The notes: generated from the letters alone by a model not told the origin. Positions 1-7,894 are shown, counted from the stretch's first letter. The stretch: DNA of 64,000 bases from an uncultured Clostridia bacterium (GCA_904399395.1 CAJFPJ010000068.1:1-64000), one strand, 5' to 3'. Numbers and translations: made by a program.

Positions 1-230
1 CCTTGAGGACGCCTCCATTGCTGGCTGACTTCACTCACATCAGAGTCTGCAAACCTTTTTGCGAAAATTCCTTGACACTACCAAAAATTAAAGTGGCCTA
101 AACATAAGATTAGGTAATAAACAAGAGAATTTTTATAATACCGAGGCTGCAAAACTAGGAAAAACTTTAAGAATTTAAGTTTTTAAATTTTATAGTATAG
201 GCAGAATCGATGGCGGCCTTACACAGAAGA

Positions 231-258
231 AACAGCCCTGCATCCACAGGGCTGTTTT
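231..258 (-). terminator. Intrinsic terminator, probably bidirectional
   Basis: Perfect 10-bp inverted repeat (AACAGCCCTG at 231-240, CAGGGCTGTT at 247-256) with a six-base loop. T-rich sequence follows on both strands. On the minus strand it lies about 80 bases past the stop of the DUF6514-like gene, so it is the likely end of that transcript. Nothing recognisable is seen in bases 1-230. Confidence 0.7.
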
Positions 259-336
259 ACAATAATGGCTTAAGCGACAGAAACGCACAAAGCGCAATAC
301 AGTAGCTATAAATCTTTAATATAAAAATGATTTCTG

Positions 337-576
337 TCAGGAAAAATTTACAGCTAGAAAATCTTCAATAACATTCTCAAGATGGATGGGATCAAGCTTT
401 CCCTGATTACAAAGAACCACAAGGGCCTCCACCGAACCTTTGCTCAAGGAAATATCCTCGATACGCATGGAATCATGCTGTATGCCGTATGAAATATAGG
501 CATGTTCTTTAATGAAATGTGTGCTGGTACATAGTTGATACATCATATACACCATTTTCTTTTGTATTTTGGTCAC
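337..576 (-). CDS. DUF6514-like small protein
   Basis: A 79-residue protein without a known biochemical role. The C-terminal half has the pattern I associate with the clostridial DUF6514 family: a YGIQ-type strand, then an ISLSKGSVEALVVLCN segment, then PIHLENVIEDFLA at the end. The start is uncertain. The longest form begins at GTG 576 with no clear Shine-Dalgarno sequence; an internal ATG at 555 would give a 72-residue protein closer to the family's usual beginning. It stands alone, with a terminator downstream. Family assignment is from memory of the pattern; function is unknown. Confidence 0.6.
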   Translation of the reverse strand: MTKIQKKMVYMMYQLCTSTHFIKEHAYISYGIQHDSMRIEDISLSKGSVEALVVLCNQGKLDPIHLENVIEDFLAVNFS

Positions 577-590
577 CTAATAAAATGAAA

Positions 591-617
591 AGCCTGCTGG
601 CGTAAAGCTTGCAGGCT
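591..617 (-). other. Hairpin just upstream of the DUF6514-like gene
   Basis: AGCCTGC (591-597) and GCAGGCT (611-617) form a 7-bp stem. On the minus strand a TTTTCATTTT stretch follows and then the GTG start 14 bases on. It could be a weak terminator of an upstream RNA or a leader hairpin; the sequence does not decide. Confidence 0.35.
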
Positions 618-1156
618 GTCAGGCATACCAAAAAACACATCTCATTTATGAAAATATTTTTATGCTGCAACTGGCTGTCATGTCTCAAAAAACGAAGACC
701 CTTTAGCTTTGCGTCGCCGATTTTCACCGGGTTTGCTAAATATTAAGTTCGCTTTACCCTATCATGTTTTTATTATATTGTTAACAAGGAAAGGTAGAAG
801 AATCCATTTTTCTGTATTTTATAAGATATAGAATTTGAAAATGAAAAAAGTAGTACGAACTGTTTTGATAGTTTGAAAAAATGGCTATCTACCACAAATT
901 TTAGGAAAAAATAAAAAATGGTGAAATATTAAAACAATTTTAGTTTATTACATTACAACAAAATTTTAAATAAAAAACACAGAATCGATAGTTTAATAGT
1001 AGAATTTCATATTTTATTACTATACATAATATTTTGTTGAACTTTTTCTCCTTTACTATTTTATAAATTGAGTATTCTGTTTATTCTTGTTGCGGCAGTA
1101 TTATGAAAAGACTGGCTCCCGGCAGAAGAGAAGGATCCTCCGCATGATTAAAAAAA
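618..1156. other. AT-rich intergenic stretch
   Basis: About 540 bases without a supportable gene. The part from about 770 to 1080 is strikingly AT-rich compared with the flanks and is full of A/T runs. A 72-codon minus-strand frame (509-727) overlaps the DUF6514-like gene and has no Shine-Dalgarno sequence. No RNA gene or clear promoter pair was recognised. Confidence 0.5.
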
Positions 1157-2497
1157 TTATGAGTTCAAAAGATTCTCTAATTGACTGAGCGGAAAAGGGG
1201 CAGATGCCAGGGGCCTTACGGCCAAAGATAAGAGTAAAGCAAGATTATCGTCTGCGGCAATCCGGTTGGAACGCAACTCTCCACATAGGCGGCAGCGATG
1301 GATAACTGCCCATTCGCCGCCTTTCCTTGCCCAGACGCCGATGGGTTCCATGATTCCTTTACAAAGGGAAGCTCTGTCGCCTGGCTTTATATCTACGTGA
1401 AGGCTTGAAAGGCATTTTGGGCAGTGATTCCTGTGCTGCGAGCCAGCACCATCAGGGTCCACCACTGCGCCGCATACTTTGCAGATAAAAGTCTCGTTGC
1501 AGGCGTTGTGTCGGTAATCAGTTTTTTCACATTGGGCAGAGACCTTTTCTTTTCTAAACGTTCCTGCAGGCTTTTTACACAACTTCTGATAAGCTTCATA
1601 GCGTTCTCTTGCAATTTTTTCCCTGCGGAGGGCATCTAGAACGCCGCAGCTCTCTTCATGGGTGTGAGAGCAGTCTGAATAGCGGCAGAATTTTGCAGCA
1701 CCGGTGATTTCCGGAAAGACAGCTTCCAATTCTTGTTGGGTTACGCCGGGAAGAGGAAACTCCCGGAAGCCCGGCGTATCGATCAGGAAAGTGTTGTCCG
1801 GCCCGGAAAGCAGGGAGGGAGAATGTGTGCTGAGGGGAGGAGAATTATCCTGGTAGGAAACTCCCAGACAACGAAAAAGACTATGAGCCAGTGTAGTTTT
1901 TCCCCAGGAGCGTTCTCCCAATAGAACGGCGGTTTTTCCCCGAAGCAGTTCTAAAAGCTCTTTTGGTGGTTCATGCGAGGAATTTGTACATATGAGACGA
2001 AAACTGGAAGAATAGAATCGGAGTTTTTCTTTCAGAAGCCTGCGGGCCTCGTCTCTCACCAAATCCCATTTGGAGAGGAAAAGTATGGGAACCATTCCTC
2101 CCCTTTTTGCAGCAATAGCAGCTCTTTCCGGGAAACCGGATTGATGCAGAAGATATTCAGCGGTCGTTACGGCTATCACAAACTGTGCGTTAGCGGCTAC
2201 TGTCAGTTGCCTGCCGGGAGAATGCCTGTCTTCACGAACGAGAGTGTTTTCCCTGGGGAGCAGGCGTACAAGACGGAAATCCTCACTGCCGGTTCTTTCC
2301 ACTTCTACTCGATCGCCTACGGCTGGGAGTTTTCCTTGGGCGGAAAAACTATTCGGAACAATACATGGGAAGAGCTCCCCATCCATAAGAATTTGAATCC
2401 GATTTTTGCCTATTCCGGCGGCGAGAGCTTTTCGGGTTTTGGGTTGTATCTGCGCAATATCTTTTTGAAGATACGTATTTGCCTTTGAATTTTTCAT
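1157..2497 (-). CDS. RsgA-like circularly permuted GTPase fused to an RNHCP domain
   Basis: A 446-residue protein. Residues 30-305 look like the small-subunit assembly GTPase RsgA/YjeQ: an OB-like N-terminus, then G4 (SKWD, 142-145) before G1 (GERSWGKTT, 194-202) and G3 (DTPG, 240-243), the permuted order typical of the family, then the zinc-binding Cys/His cluster (C271, C276, H278, C284). Residues about 327-425 form an RNHCP-type zinc domain (HNACNETF, two CxxC pairs, RNHCPKC), normally a separate protein. G1 has Trp-Gly-Lys-Thr-Thr where RsgA usually has Val-Gly-Lys-Ser, and G4 has SKWD instead of NKxD. Start chosen at 2497 because AGGAGGT lies six bases upstream; a longer frame to 2578 lacks such a site. 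It may be a paralogue rather than the main RsgA. Confidence 0.85.
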   Translation of the reverse strand: MKNSKANTYLQKDIAQIQPKTRKALAAGIGKNRIQILMDGELFPCIVPNSFSAQGKLPAVGDRVEVERTGSEDFRLVRLLPRENTLVREDRHSPGRQLTVAANAQFVIAVTTAEYLLHQSGFPERAAIAAKRGGMVPILFLSKWDLVRDEARRLLKEKLRFYSSSFRLICTNSSHEPPKELLELLRGKTAVLLGERSWGKTTLAHSLFRCLGVSYQDNSPPLSTHSPSLLSGPDNTFLIDTPGFREFPLPGVTQQELEAVFPEITGAAKFCRYSDCSHTHEESCGVLDALRREKIARERYEAYQKLCKKPAGTFRKEKVSAQCEKTDYRHNACNETFICKVCGAVVDPDGAGSQHRNHCPKCLSSLHVDIKPGDRASLCKGIMEPIGVWARKGGEWAVIHRCRLCGELRSNRIAADDNLALLLSLAVRPLASAPFPLSQLENLLNS

Positions 2498-2603
2498 ATG
2501 CCTACCTCCTGGCATGAACGAAATACATATTTGCTTTTTCATGTATCTAGTATATGGGTATCCAGGTTCTATAGGCAACCGCTAGAATGGTTCCTACATG
2601 AAG

Positions 2604-2634
2604 AAGCGCCACAGAAAGTAATTCTGCGGCGCTT
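2604..2634 (-). terminator. Terminator hairpin after the CD3324-like gene
   Basis: AAGCGCC-A-CAGAA and TTCTG-C-GGCGCTT form a near-perfect 13-bp stem with a five-base loop, 35 bases past the stop of the minus-strand gene at 2669-2938. The following T-tract is short, so efficiency is uncertain. Confidence 0.6.
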
Positions 2635-2668
2635 AAATAAAGGATGATTGGGCTTTTGTTTCAGACGC

Positions 2669-2938
2669 TTAGCCTCTCATTCTGGCAAGTATTTTTTGAA
2701 TAGTTTTCGGTGAGAGATAATATTGATCGGCCAGGCTGAACACAGATGTTCCCTCACGGTATCTTCTGTATATTTCTTTATTGCGGGCCAGAAGCGTTTC
2801 TTTATATTGTGTGTTTTCGCCCCAGCTTTTTCGATTACTTTCCTTTCGCGGAATATATATACATTTGCCGTCCACATACTGCTGGAGTTGGTCGATCAGT
2901 TCCTGAGGTAATATGTCGGCTGCTTTGATGTAGCTCAT
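2669..2938 (-). CDS. CD3324-family helix-turn-helix protein
   Basis: An 89-residue protein matching the clostridial CD3324 family as I remember it: an N-terminal ILPQELIDQLQQYVDG segment, an IYIPRKE...WGENTQYKE core, and a C-terminal helix-turn-helix (SVFSLADQYYLSPKTIQKIL). That last part resembles the DNA-recognition end of small Mor/sigma-like regulators, so a transcriptional role is likely but unproven. Start set at 2938, where GGGAGGAG stands four bases upstream; a longer frame to 2965 has no such site. It lies behind a 32-codon ORF and a long hairpin that may regulate it. Confidence 0.75.
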   Translation of the reverse strand: MSYIKAADILPQELIDQLQQYVDGKCIYIPRKESNRKSWGENTQYKETLLARNKEIYRRYREGTSVFSLADQYYLSPKTIQKILARMRG

Positions 2939-2980
2939 TATGCTCCTCCCAGTTATTTCTTTCAAGATAAATCAGGATGG

Positions 2981-3068
2981 AGCAAGGGCTATGGAATCAT
3001 GCCTGTCAGCGCGTTTCTTGTATCGCCGTTTGCCGGTCGTAACGGCAGCACAGGCCATAGCCCTTGCT
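2981..3068 (-). repeat. Long inverted repeat folding across the small ORF
   Basis: AGCAAGGGCTATGG (2981-2994) and CCATAGCCCTTGCT (3055-3068) are perfect 14-bp complements. Inside them GCCTGT (3001-3006) can pair with ACAGGC (3050-3055), and GCCGTT (3025-3030) with AACGGC (3041-3046). The RNA would form a stacked hairpin of about 88 bases covering the 3' two-thirds of the small ORF. It ends 31 bases before the Shine-Dalgarno of the CD3324-like gene. Confidence 0.7.
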
Positions 3069-3104
3069 GCGCATACGAACCGAATCAAAATGCTTGCTGT
3101 TCAT
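3006..3104 (-). CDS. Small 32-residue ORF upstream of the CD3324-like gene
   Basis: ATG at 3104 is preceded by AGGAGGT seven bases upstream. The frame runs 32 codons to a TGA, giving a basic peptide rich in Arg and Lys with a CC pair. No family recognised. Its stop codon sits inside the long hairpin 2981-3068, so a translating ribosome would open that structure. It may be a leader peptide controlling the downstream regulator or a genuine small protein. It starts 76 bases past the terminator of the candidate RNA at 3181-3574. Confidence 0.55.
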   Translation of the reverse strand: MNSKHFDSVRMRSKGYGLCCRYDRQTAIQETR

Positions 3105-3180
3105 ATAGAATACCTCCTATTTCTCTGTTGGTCCAGCGGCCCATTTATGATTTCATCCTATAATAAATCGGCGCAGGATA

Positions 3181-3237
3181 TTAAAAAGCCCGCCGGAATG
3201 TACCGCACACCTGTGCAAAGTACTTCCCGGCGGGCTG
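3181..3237 (-). terminator. Strong intrinsic terminator of the candidate RNA
   Basis: On the minus strand AGCCCGCCGG (at 3228-3237) pairs with CCGGCGGGCT (3187-3196 region), with further internal pairing (GTAC with GTAC, CAC with GTG). A TTTTTAATA tract follows. It closes the transcription unit that begins near 3574. Confidence 0.85.
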
Positions 3238-3574
3238 CAACTACTTTAGGGTAGAAAGCAAATAAGGAACCACTATAGCCGGCTGTTCCATGGGCGGCGA
3301 ATTGCCGCAGGCATCGTGGAAATACCACCTGTTGGCACATTTGAAAAATACAATGGCAACTTTCTCAAAAGCTGGCTACAATCTTTTGCTTTCCGTAGCG
3401 CATAAGGCGCAATAAAAATAGATGCGTGTGAGCAGTGCTTCTGTTGTGTGCGTTCTCGTAAAGGTAACACAAAAAGAGGGGAACCCCCTTCGAATATACC
3501 TTCCTTTGTATAAATTTTAGCCGAGAATCGCGAACAGATGCGACATGCACACACCACCACCCTTATTTGCTATT
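3181..3574 (-). ncRNA. Candidate structured non-coding RNA, family unknown
   Basis: A complete transcription unit of roughly 390 bases: a near-consensus sigma-A promoter at 3581-3610, then no ORF with a Shine-Dalgarno sequence, then a strong terminator. Within it are compact hairpins, for example GCGGC/GCCGC at 3294-3308, GTGG/CCAC at 3316-3328 and GCGC/GCGC at 3398-3410. I looked for hallmark sequences of RNase P RNA, tmRNA, large SRP RNA and 6S RNA and did not find them. The 95-codon and 60-codon frames inside have no ribosome-binding sites and no protein-like pattern. It could be a known Clostridia RNA that I cannot recognise by eye. Confidence 0.5.
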
Positions 3575-3580
3575 TTATAT

Positions 3581-3610
3581 AGTATATCATCTACAGCTCT
3601 TTTATGTCAA
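3581..3610 (-). promoter_or_regulatory. Sigma-A promoter for the candidate RNA
   Basis: On the minus strand, TTGACA (3605-3610), 18-base spacer, TATACT (3581-3586). Predicted transcription start near 3574. Confidence 0.75.
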
Positions 3611-3650
3611 CTCCAATTAGATATCAGTAAGTCAGAAGTACTTTGAATAA

Positions 3651-3679
3651 ATGACATATATGAAAGATCGTGTTATACT
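3651..3679 (+). promoter_or_regulatory. Sigma-A promoter for the TIGR04076 gene
   Basis: ATGACA (3651-3656), 17-base spacer, TATACT (3674-3679). It lies about 130 bases upstream of the TIGR04076 start and diverges from the promoter at 3581-3610. Confidence 0.7.
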
Positions 3680-3809
3680 GAAATTAAAAGGGGCACAGTT
3701 TGTTTTCCTGTTCCGGTAGGATAATCAGTCTTAAATAAGGAAAAAACTGCCTTGTTAACATCGAAATATGCAGGTGAAAAAGCTGCTTCAGACAAGGAGG
3801 AACTTGAAG

Positions 3810-4154
3810 ATGAAAAAGGTAAAAATCACTGTTTTAAAAACCACTCTGGATGCGGAATTAGCGGCTCAATACGGAGCAGAAGGACTCACCTCATGTCCTA
3901 TGATGCGAGAAGGCCAAGTATTTTATGCGGATTACGCCAAGCCGGAGGGCTTTTGCGACGAAGCTTGGAAAGCCATTTACCAGTATGTATTCGCCCTAGC
4001 CCACGGCTCGGGAAAGGAATTGTTTTATTATGGAGATTGGATCCGTAAGCCGGGCGTGGCTATATGCAGTTGCAACGATGGTTTGCGGCCTGTCATCTTT
4101 AAGCTGGAGGCCACAGACAAAGAAGCTGTTATGGAATATACGCCTGTCCGCTGA
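3810..4154 (+). CDS. TIGR04076 family protein
   Basis: A 114-residue protein of the TIGR04076 family, whose function is not established. The family pattern is clear: KVKITVLKTTLD at the start, then CPMMREGQVF, an invariant-looking GFCDEAWKAIYQYVFALAHG block, and GVAICSCNDGLRPVIFKLEA at the end. Two conserved cysteine sites (CP and CSC) suggest metal or redox chemistry, which is an inference. Start set at ATG 3810 because AAGGAGGA precedes it; an in-frame ATG at 3768 lacks a site. It probably shares a transcript with the superoxide dismutase 88 bases downstream. Confidence 0.85.
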   Translation: MKKVKITVLKTTLDAELAAQYGAEGLTSCPMMREGQVFYADYAKPEGFCDEAWKAIYQYVFALAHGSGKELFYYGDWIRKPGVAICSCNDGLRPVIFKLEATDKEAVMEYTPVR

Positions 4155-4242
4155 GAGCTATCCGACAAAATATGCCGGGCGGCCGGCTCTGAATAGTGTC
4201 GTTTCAAAAGAATGCGGCATAGGATGGGATGAGGTGATAAAA

Positions 4243-4881
4243 TTGCTTTGTCAGAACGAAACATACCCCTTCCGGAATGTGCCGCTGCCCTATGCATACG
4301 ATGCATTAGAACCTTCTATCGATGAGGAAACTATGCGGCTGCATCATGAACGGTATCTGCAGGGCTACATAGACCGACTCAATGGAATATTGAAAAACTG
4401 CCCATTCCTGCAGGGAATGACATTGGAGGAGCTGCTTGCAGCAGCAAAAACCTTACCTCCGGCGCTGCGGGAGCCGGTCTGCCGGAATGCAGGGGGCGTA
4501 TTCAACCACCGTTTCTATTTTTCCGGCATGTCGCCGGATTCCCCGGAAGAGCCGGTTGGGGAGCTGAATGCCTCCATCTGCAGGTGCTTCGGCAGCTTTG
4601 AGCAGTTCCGGAAGGAGTTTAAGGAAGCGGCTCTTTCCGTCTTTGGCTCCGGGTATGCGTGGCTCTGCCGCCTGCCGGGCGGGGCTCTCAGAATATGCAC
4701 TACACCTAATCAGCAAACACCCCTTGCTCGAAATATGCATCCCGTACTTAATGTGGATGTATGGGAGCATGCCTATTTCCTGAAGCATGTTAATCTTCGG
4801 GAGGAATACGTGAACAGTTGGTTCCAGGTGGTGGATTGGAACGAAGCAGAAAGCAGGTATCTCTGCGCACTAACGACATAA
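4243..4881 (+). CDS. Fe/Mn superoxide dismutase
   Basis: A 212-residue Fe/Mn-type superoxide dismutase, which converts superoxide to oxygen and hydrogen peroxide in the cytoplasm. The N-terminal PYAYDALEP block and the metal ligands are visible: H34 (LHHERY), H89 (GVFNHRF), D172 and H176 (DVWEHAY). The second-shell gateway histidine of the family (His30 in the E. coli Mn enzyme) is replaced here by Tyr38, while the partner tyrosine (Y42) is kept. No ATG fits the family start; TTG 4243 is preceded by GAGGTGAT and matches the expected length. It sits in line with the TIGR04076 gene and is followed by a terminator, which suggests a two-gene oxygen-defence unit. Confidence 0.85.
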   Translation: MLCQNETYPFRNVPLPYAYDALEPSIDEETMRLHHERYLQGYIDRLNGILKNCPFLQGMTLEELLAAAKTLPPALREPVCRNAGGVFNHRFYFSGMSPDSPEEPVGELNASICRCFGSFEQFRKEFKEAALSVFGSGYAWLCRLPGGALRICTTPNQQTPLARNMHPVLNVDVWEHAYFLKHVNLREEYVNSWFQVVDWNEAESRYLCALTT

Positions 4882-4890
4882 AGCTTAAAG

Positions 4891-4926
4891 AGGAAACTCT
4901 CCTTTTCAAGGCTGGGTTTCCTTTTT
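4891..4926 (+). terminator. Intrinsic terminator after superoxide dismutase
   Basis: AGGAAAC (4891-4897) pairs with GTTTCCT (4916-4922), with an inner CCTT/AAGG stem, followed by TTTTCT. The rest of the gap to 5225 holds no recognised gene; a convincing promoter for the next gene was not found. Confidence 0.65.
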
Positions 4927-5225
4927 CTATAACGGTTGCACCACTGCCGCATGCGTTCAGATAGCGGAATGCGGTCGATGATGATTTATATGGAAATGCT
5001 CCCATAGGTAAATGATGGAATACAATTGAATGTTAAGAATTTGCTTTTCCAAACAGAAAGATATATTAACATTTGTCCATTCTTATCGGTTCTTTTTTTT
5101 CGCCTCCTATGGTACTATGATGACAGATATATCCGATCCCGGACGTCCGGAAGTTCCGGCGCCTTTTGGGTGGGGTGAGTTTCTGATCCGGTTTTGCCGG
5201 CATAGTATTGAAGGAGGAAGTCAAT

Positions 5226-7184
5226 ATGCTAACGGTTCATACTGAGGGAGTCTGGACAAAGCGGCCCGCAGAAAAACGTATTTTCGGCAATTTTATGGAA
5301 TCCGGTTTCGGCAGACAGATCCCGGGAATGTGGAGCGAGATGATCTACAACCGGGCTTTTCGAAAGATCCCGCCCTATACGGAGGCCACTTGGGAGTGGC
5401 TGGGGCTGGATGAGGAACATTATAATGAGAATATGCCGTCTTGGCACAGCGGTTATGAAGAATACGACTGGGAGCCGGTGGGGAATCCCTCTTTGAAGCA
5501 TTTGATCGGAACCAGAACCTATAAGGGAACCAGTGCTCTACGGGTGACAAACCCGGCAGAGGGAAATCTCTGCGGATTGAAGCAAAAAGGGATCCATCTG
5601 GAAGAGGGCAGGGAATATCGGATGCTGTTCCAGGTGGGGGCAGAGGGCTCCCTGAGCCAGGCAGGTCTGGAGGGATTCGGCACCACCGAGCATACGGCGG
5701 AGCAGTATCCTTTTACGATCACCCTTGGCAGCCTGCAGCATACCATTGGGATCGGCACTGTGACAAAGAAATATGAGTGGTGTTTTACCGCCCCCAAAAC
5801 GGAGACGACAGAGCTTTCGCTTCTTTTTAACTGGAAGGGAGCAGCTGTATTTTCCAGCATTTCTCTTATGCCGGCGGATGCTATGGGAGGCTGGCGGCGC
5901 GACGTGGTGGAACAGCTCCGGAAGGTAGCGCCGCCCGTTGTGCGTTTCCCCGGAGGCTGTTTTGTGAGTTTTTATAACTGGGAAAGTTCTGTTGGAGACA
6001 GGGAAGCAAGAGACCCTATGCCCAGCTATTATTGGGGCGGCCTGGAGGAAAACGACGTAGGCCTGGATGAATTCCTGGAGCTTTCCAGGCTTGTGGGATT
6101 TGAGCCGCAGATCTGTTTCAATATGATGACCTCGGAGCCCTTTAAAGCCCGCCAGCTGGTGGAATATCTGAACGCTCCTTCCGATGTGGGAATGGGGCGC
6201 CTGCGTATGCTTAACGGCCATAGCGAGCCTTATGGGGTAAAGCTTTTTGAAATGGATAACGAGCCTTGCCGGAAATGGACGCCCACTCAGTATGCAGAGC
6301 AATGCGTCCGCTTCGCGGAGGAAATGCGGCTGGCGGATCCATCCATTGAGCTGATGATGGCTGCTTACGACAGCCCGGCAGAAGCCCTTCCCAGCATGCT
6401 GGAAATTGCGGGAAAGAGCATAAACTATGTGATTTACCGCCAGGGATGGCCTGCCTTTGTGGAAAAGGTGATGCCGGTAATCCGTGGATATAATGAGAAA
6501 AACGGGACGAATATCCGTCTGGTGAATACGGAATGGCTTCCCAGCTGCGGTTCCGTGGAACCCTTTGAAGATCCCTCCATCCCCACAAATTTCCGTTGGC
6601 ACGGTGAAATCACAAACGACTACCGCAGCATTTTTGGAACCCATCAGGGAAGCTGGAACTACGCTCTTAATGGCGCTGTCCGCTTGATGGACTATATGAG
6701 CTACGGCGGCGAGTTCGCTATCGCCAATTTCAACAACATGTGCAACACTTGGGGCCAGAACGTGATAGAGGCAACAAAAGACACCTGCTATCTTTCCTGC
6801 ATGGGGGAAGTTTTCTGTTTCTTTAACCGGAATTTTGAGCCTTGTTACGCTGTGAAGACTGTTGCCGGGGAAGAAGGGAATTCTCCCGCTGCCCGGCCGA
6901 GGGCAGAGGAACTGCGGGGATATGATCCTGAAGAAAAGGTATCCGCCCTGCTCACCAAGAATGGGAAAGGAATCGAAAAGCTGTATCTTGTGAACCATTC
7001 CTCTTCTGCGGAAACTGTTGTCCTTCCGGAAGGAAATTGGATCTGTGCAGATGCCATTTATGCCGATGGCAGGATTATCCGGGCAAAACCGGATGAACAA
7101 GTGGTAAAACTCTGTGATATTCCGGTAGAGGACGGAAAAGCGACTCTCAGAGGCATGTCCCTTTGCTGCCTTGTAAAAGCCTGA
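5226..7184 (+). CDS. GH51 family alpha-L-arabinofuranosidase
   Basis: A 652-residue glycoside hydrolase of family 51, which releases terminal L-arabinofuranose from arabinan or arabinoxylan oligosaccharides with retention of configuration. The N-terminal 30 residues carry the GNFMESGFGRQ motif; a carbohydrate-binding-like beta domain follows (about 75-220), then the TIM barrel (VRFPGGCF at 239). The predicted acid/base is E346 (FEMDNEP) and the nucleophile E436 (NTEWLPS). There is no signal peptide, so it acts in the cytoplasm on imported oligosaccharides. Start chosen at ATG 5226, which has GGAGGA seven bases upstream. It is monocistronic and forms a functional set with the GH10 and GH42 enzymes of this window. 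Exact substrate is inferred. Confidence 0.9.
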   Translation: MLTVHTEGVWTKRPAEKRIFGNFMESGFGRQIPGMWSEMIYNRAFRKIPPYTEATWEWLGLDEEHYNENMPSWHSGYEEYDWEPVGNPSLKHLIGTRTYKGTSALRVTNPAEGNLCGLKQKGIHLEEGREYRMLFQVGAEGSLSQAGLEGFGTTEHTAEQYPFTITLGSLQHTIGIGTVTKKYEWCFTAPKTETTELSLLFNWKGAAVFSSISLMPADAMGGWRRDVVEQLRKVAPPVVRFPGGCFVSFYNWESSVGDREARDPMPSYYWGGLEENDVGLDEFLELSRLVGFEPQICFNMMTSEPFKARQLVEYLNAPSDVGMGRLRMLNGHSEPYGVKLFEMDNEPCRKWTPTQYAEQCVRFAEEMRLADPSIELMMAAYDSPAEALPSMLEIAGKSINYVIYRQGWPAFVEKVMPVIRGYNEKNGTNIRLVNTEWLPSCGSVEPFEDPSIPTNFRWHGEITNDYRSIFGTHQGSWNYALNGAVRLMDYMSYGGEFAIANFNNMCNTWGQNVIEATKDTCYLSCMGEVFCFFNRNFEPCYAVKTVAGEEGNSPAARPRAEELRGYDPEEKVSALLTKNGKGIEKLYLVNHSSSAETVVLPEGNWICADAIYADGRIIRAKPDEQVVKLCDIPVEDGKATLRGMSLCCLVKA

Positions 7185-7227
7185 AAGCGTTGCAGATAAG
7201 AGAGATTCTGCTCTATGATCGATGTTC

Positions 7228-7254
7228 CCGGGCCCGCAAAAACAGCGGGCCCGG
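7228..7254 (+). terminator. GC-rich hairpin after the GH51 gene
   Basis: CCGGGCCCGC and GCGGGCCCGG form a perfect 10-bp stem with a seven-base loop, 44 bases past the stop. There is no T-tract, so it may act as an RNA-stabilising 3' end rather than an intrinsic terminator. The remaining bases up to 7432 show nothing else. Confidence 0.5.
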
Positions 7255-7432
7255 AGTGTATATATGGAGATTTTAAAAGCGATACAGAAACATGAACAGC
7301 TTTGTTCGATTCTTTCCTGTGAGAATATGCAGGAAAACCACTAATGCCGAAGGGCTCTCATTCGTTTTCAACATGCAATAGTATAGTATGTAGAAAACAA
7401 TACCCGCAGAATTCTTCCGAGGGAGGGCGTAT

Positions 7433-7891
7433 ATGGATATTCGGGAGGTAAAGCACAGGCTGCGCAGGCTGAAACGGCAGGAGGAAATCCTTTGGGAGTA
7501 TGCGGGGCACAGTCCTGTGGAAGATGTTTCGCTTATATGGGAGCTTTTCTTTTCTCTGCGGGAAAGCAAGGCCGGAAACTCTAAAGAAAAGGCCAAATAT
7601 CCTCTTGCGGAGTTGCTCAATATGGATGAAAATGCATTCCAAAGCGTAATGGAAGAGTATGCTAGGTTCCTGTATGCCGCCATCCTTCCAGAGGATAGAG
7701 AAGAGACGGATTTCTGCTTTAACCCGGAAGCGTTGCTGCTTCTGGGGCTTCCGGCCAATGCGGAACCTGGTGAAGTAAAAAAGCGTTTCCGGGAATTGGC
7801 CAAGCAGACGCATCCGGATCTGGGCGGAGATCCGGATCGTTTCATAGAATTGATGGAATGGTATAAAAAGCTCTTCCCACATAAGAAATAA
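7433..7891 (+). CDS. J-domain (DnaJ-like) protein
   Basis: A 152-residue protein with a C-terminal J domain (about 100-150) containing the essential HPD triad (QTHPDLGGD) that stimulates Hsp70 ATPase activity. The N-terminal hundred residues are an uncharacterised helical region (VKHRLRRLKRQEEILWEY). Having the J domain at the C-terminus and lacking the Gly/Phe and zinc regions makes it a class C type co-chaperone, not DnaJ itself. ATG 7433 has a GAGGGAGGG site. It stands alone with its own terminator. The client protein or process is not evident. Confidence 0.8.
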   Translation: MDIREVKHRLRRLKRQEEILWEYAGHSPVEDVSLIWELFFSLRESKAGNSKEKAKYPLAELLNMDENAFQSVMEEYARFLYAAILPEDREETDFCFNPEALLLLGLPANAEPGEVKKRFRELAKQTHPDLGGDPDRFIELMEWYKKLFPHKK

Positions 7892-7894
7892 ATA

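Noticed and set aside
509..727. Minus-strand frame of 72 codons overlapping the DUF6514-like gene
   Set aside because: No Shine-Dalgarno sequence, overlaps a better-supported gene, no family pattern.
5538..7100. Open frame of 520 codons on the minus strand across the GH51 gene
   Set aside because: It mirrors a strongly supported GH51 gene, has no ribosome site and no protein-like motifs.
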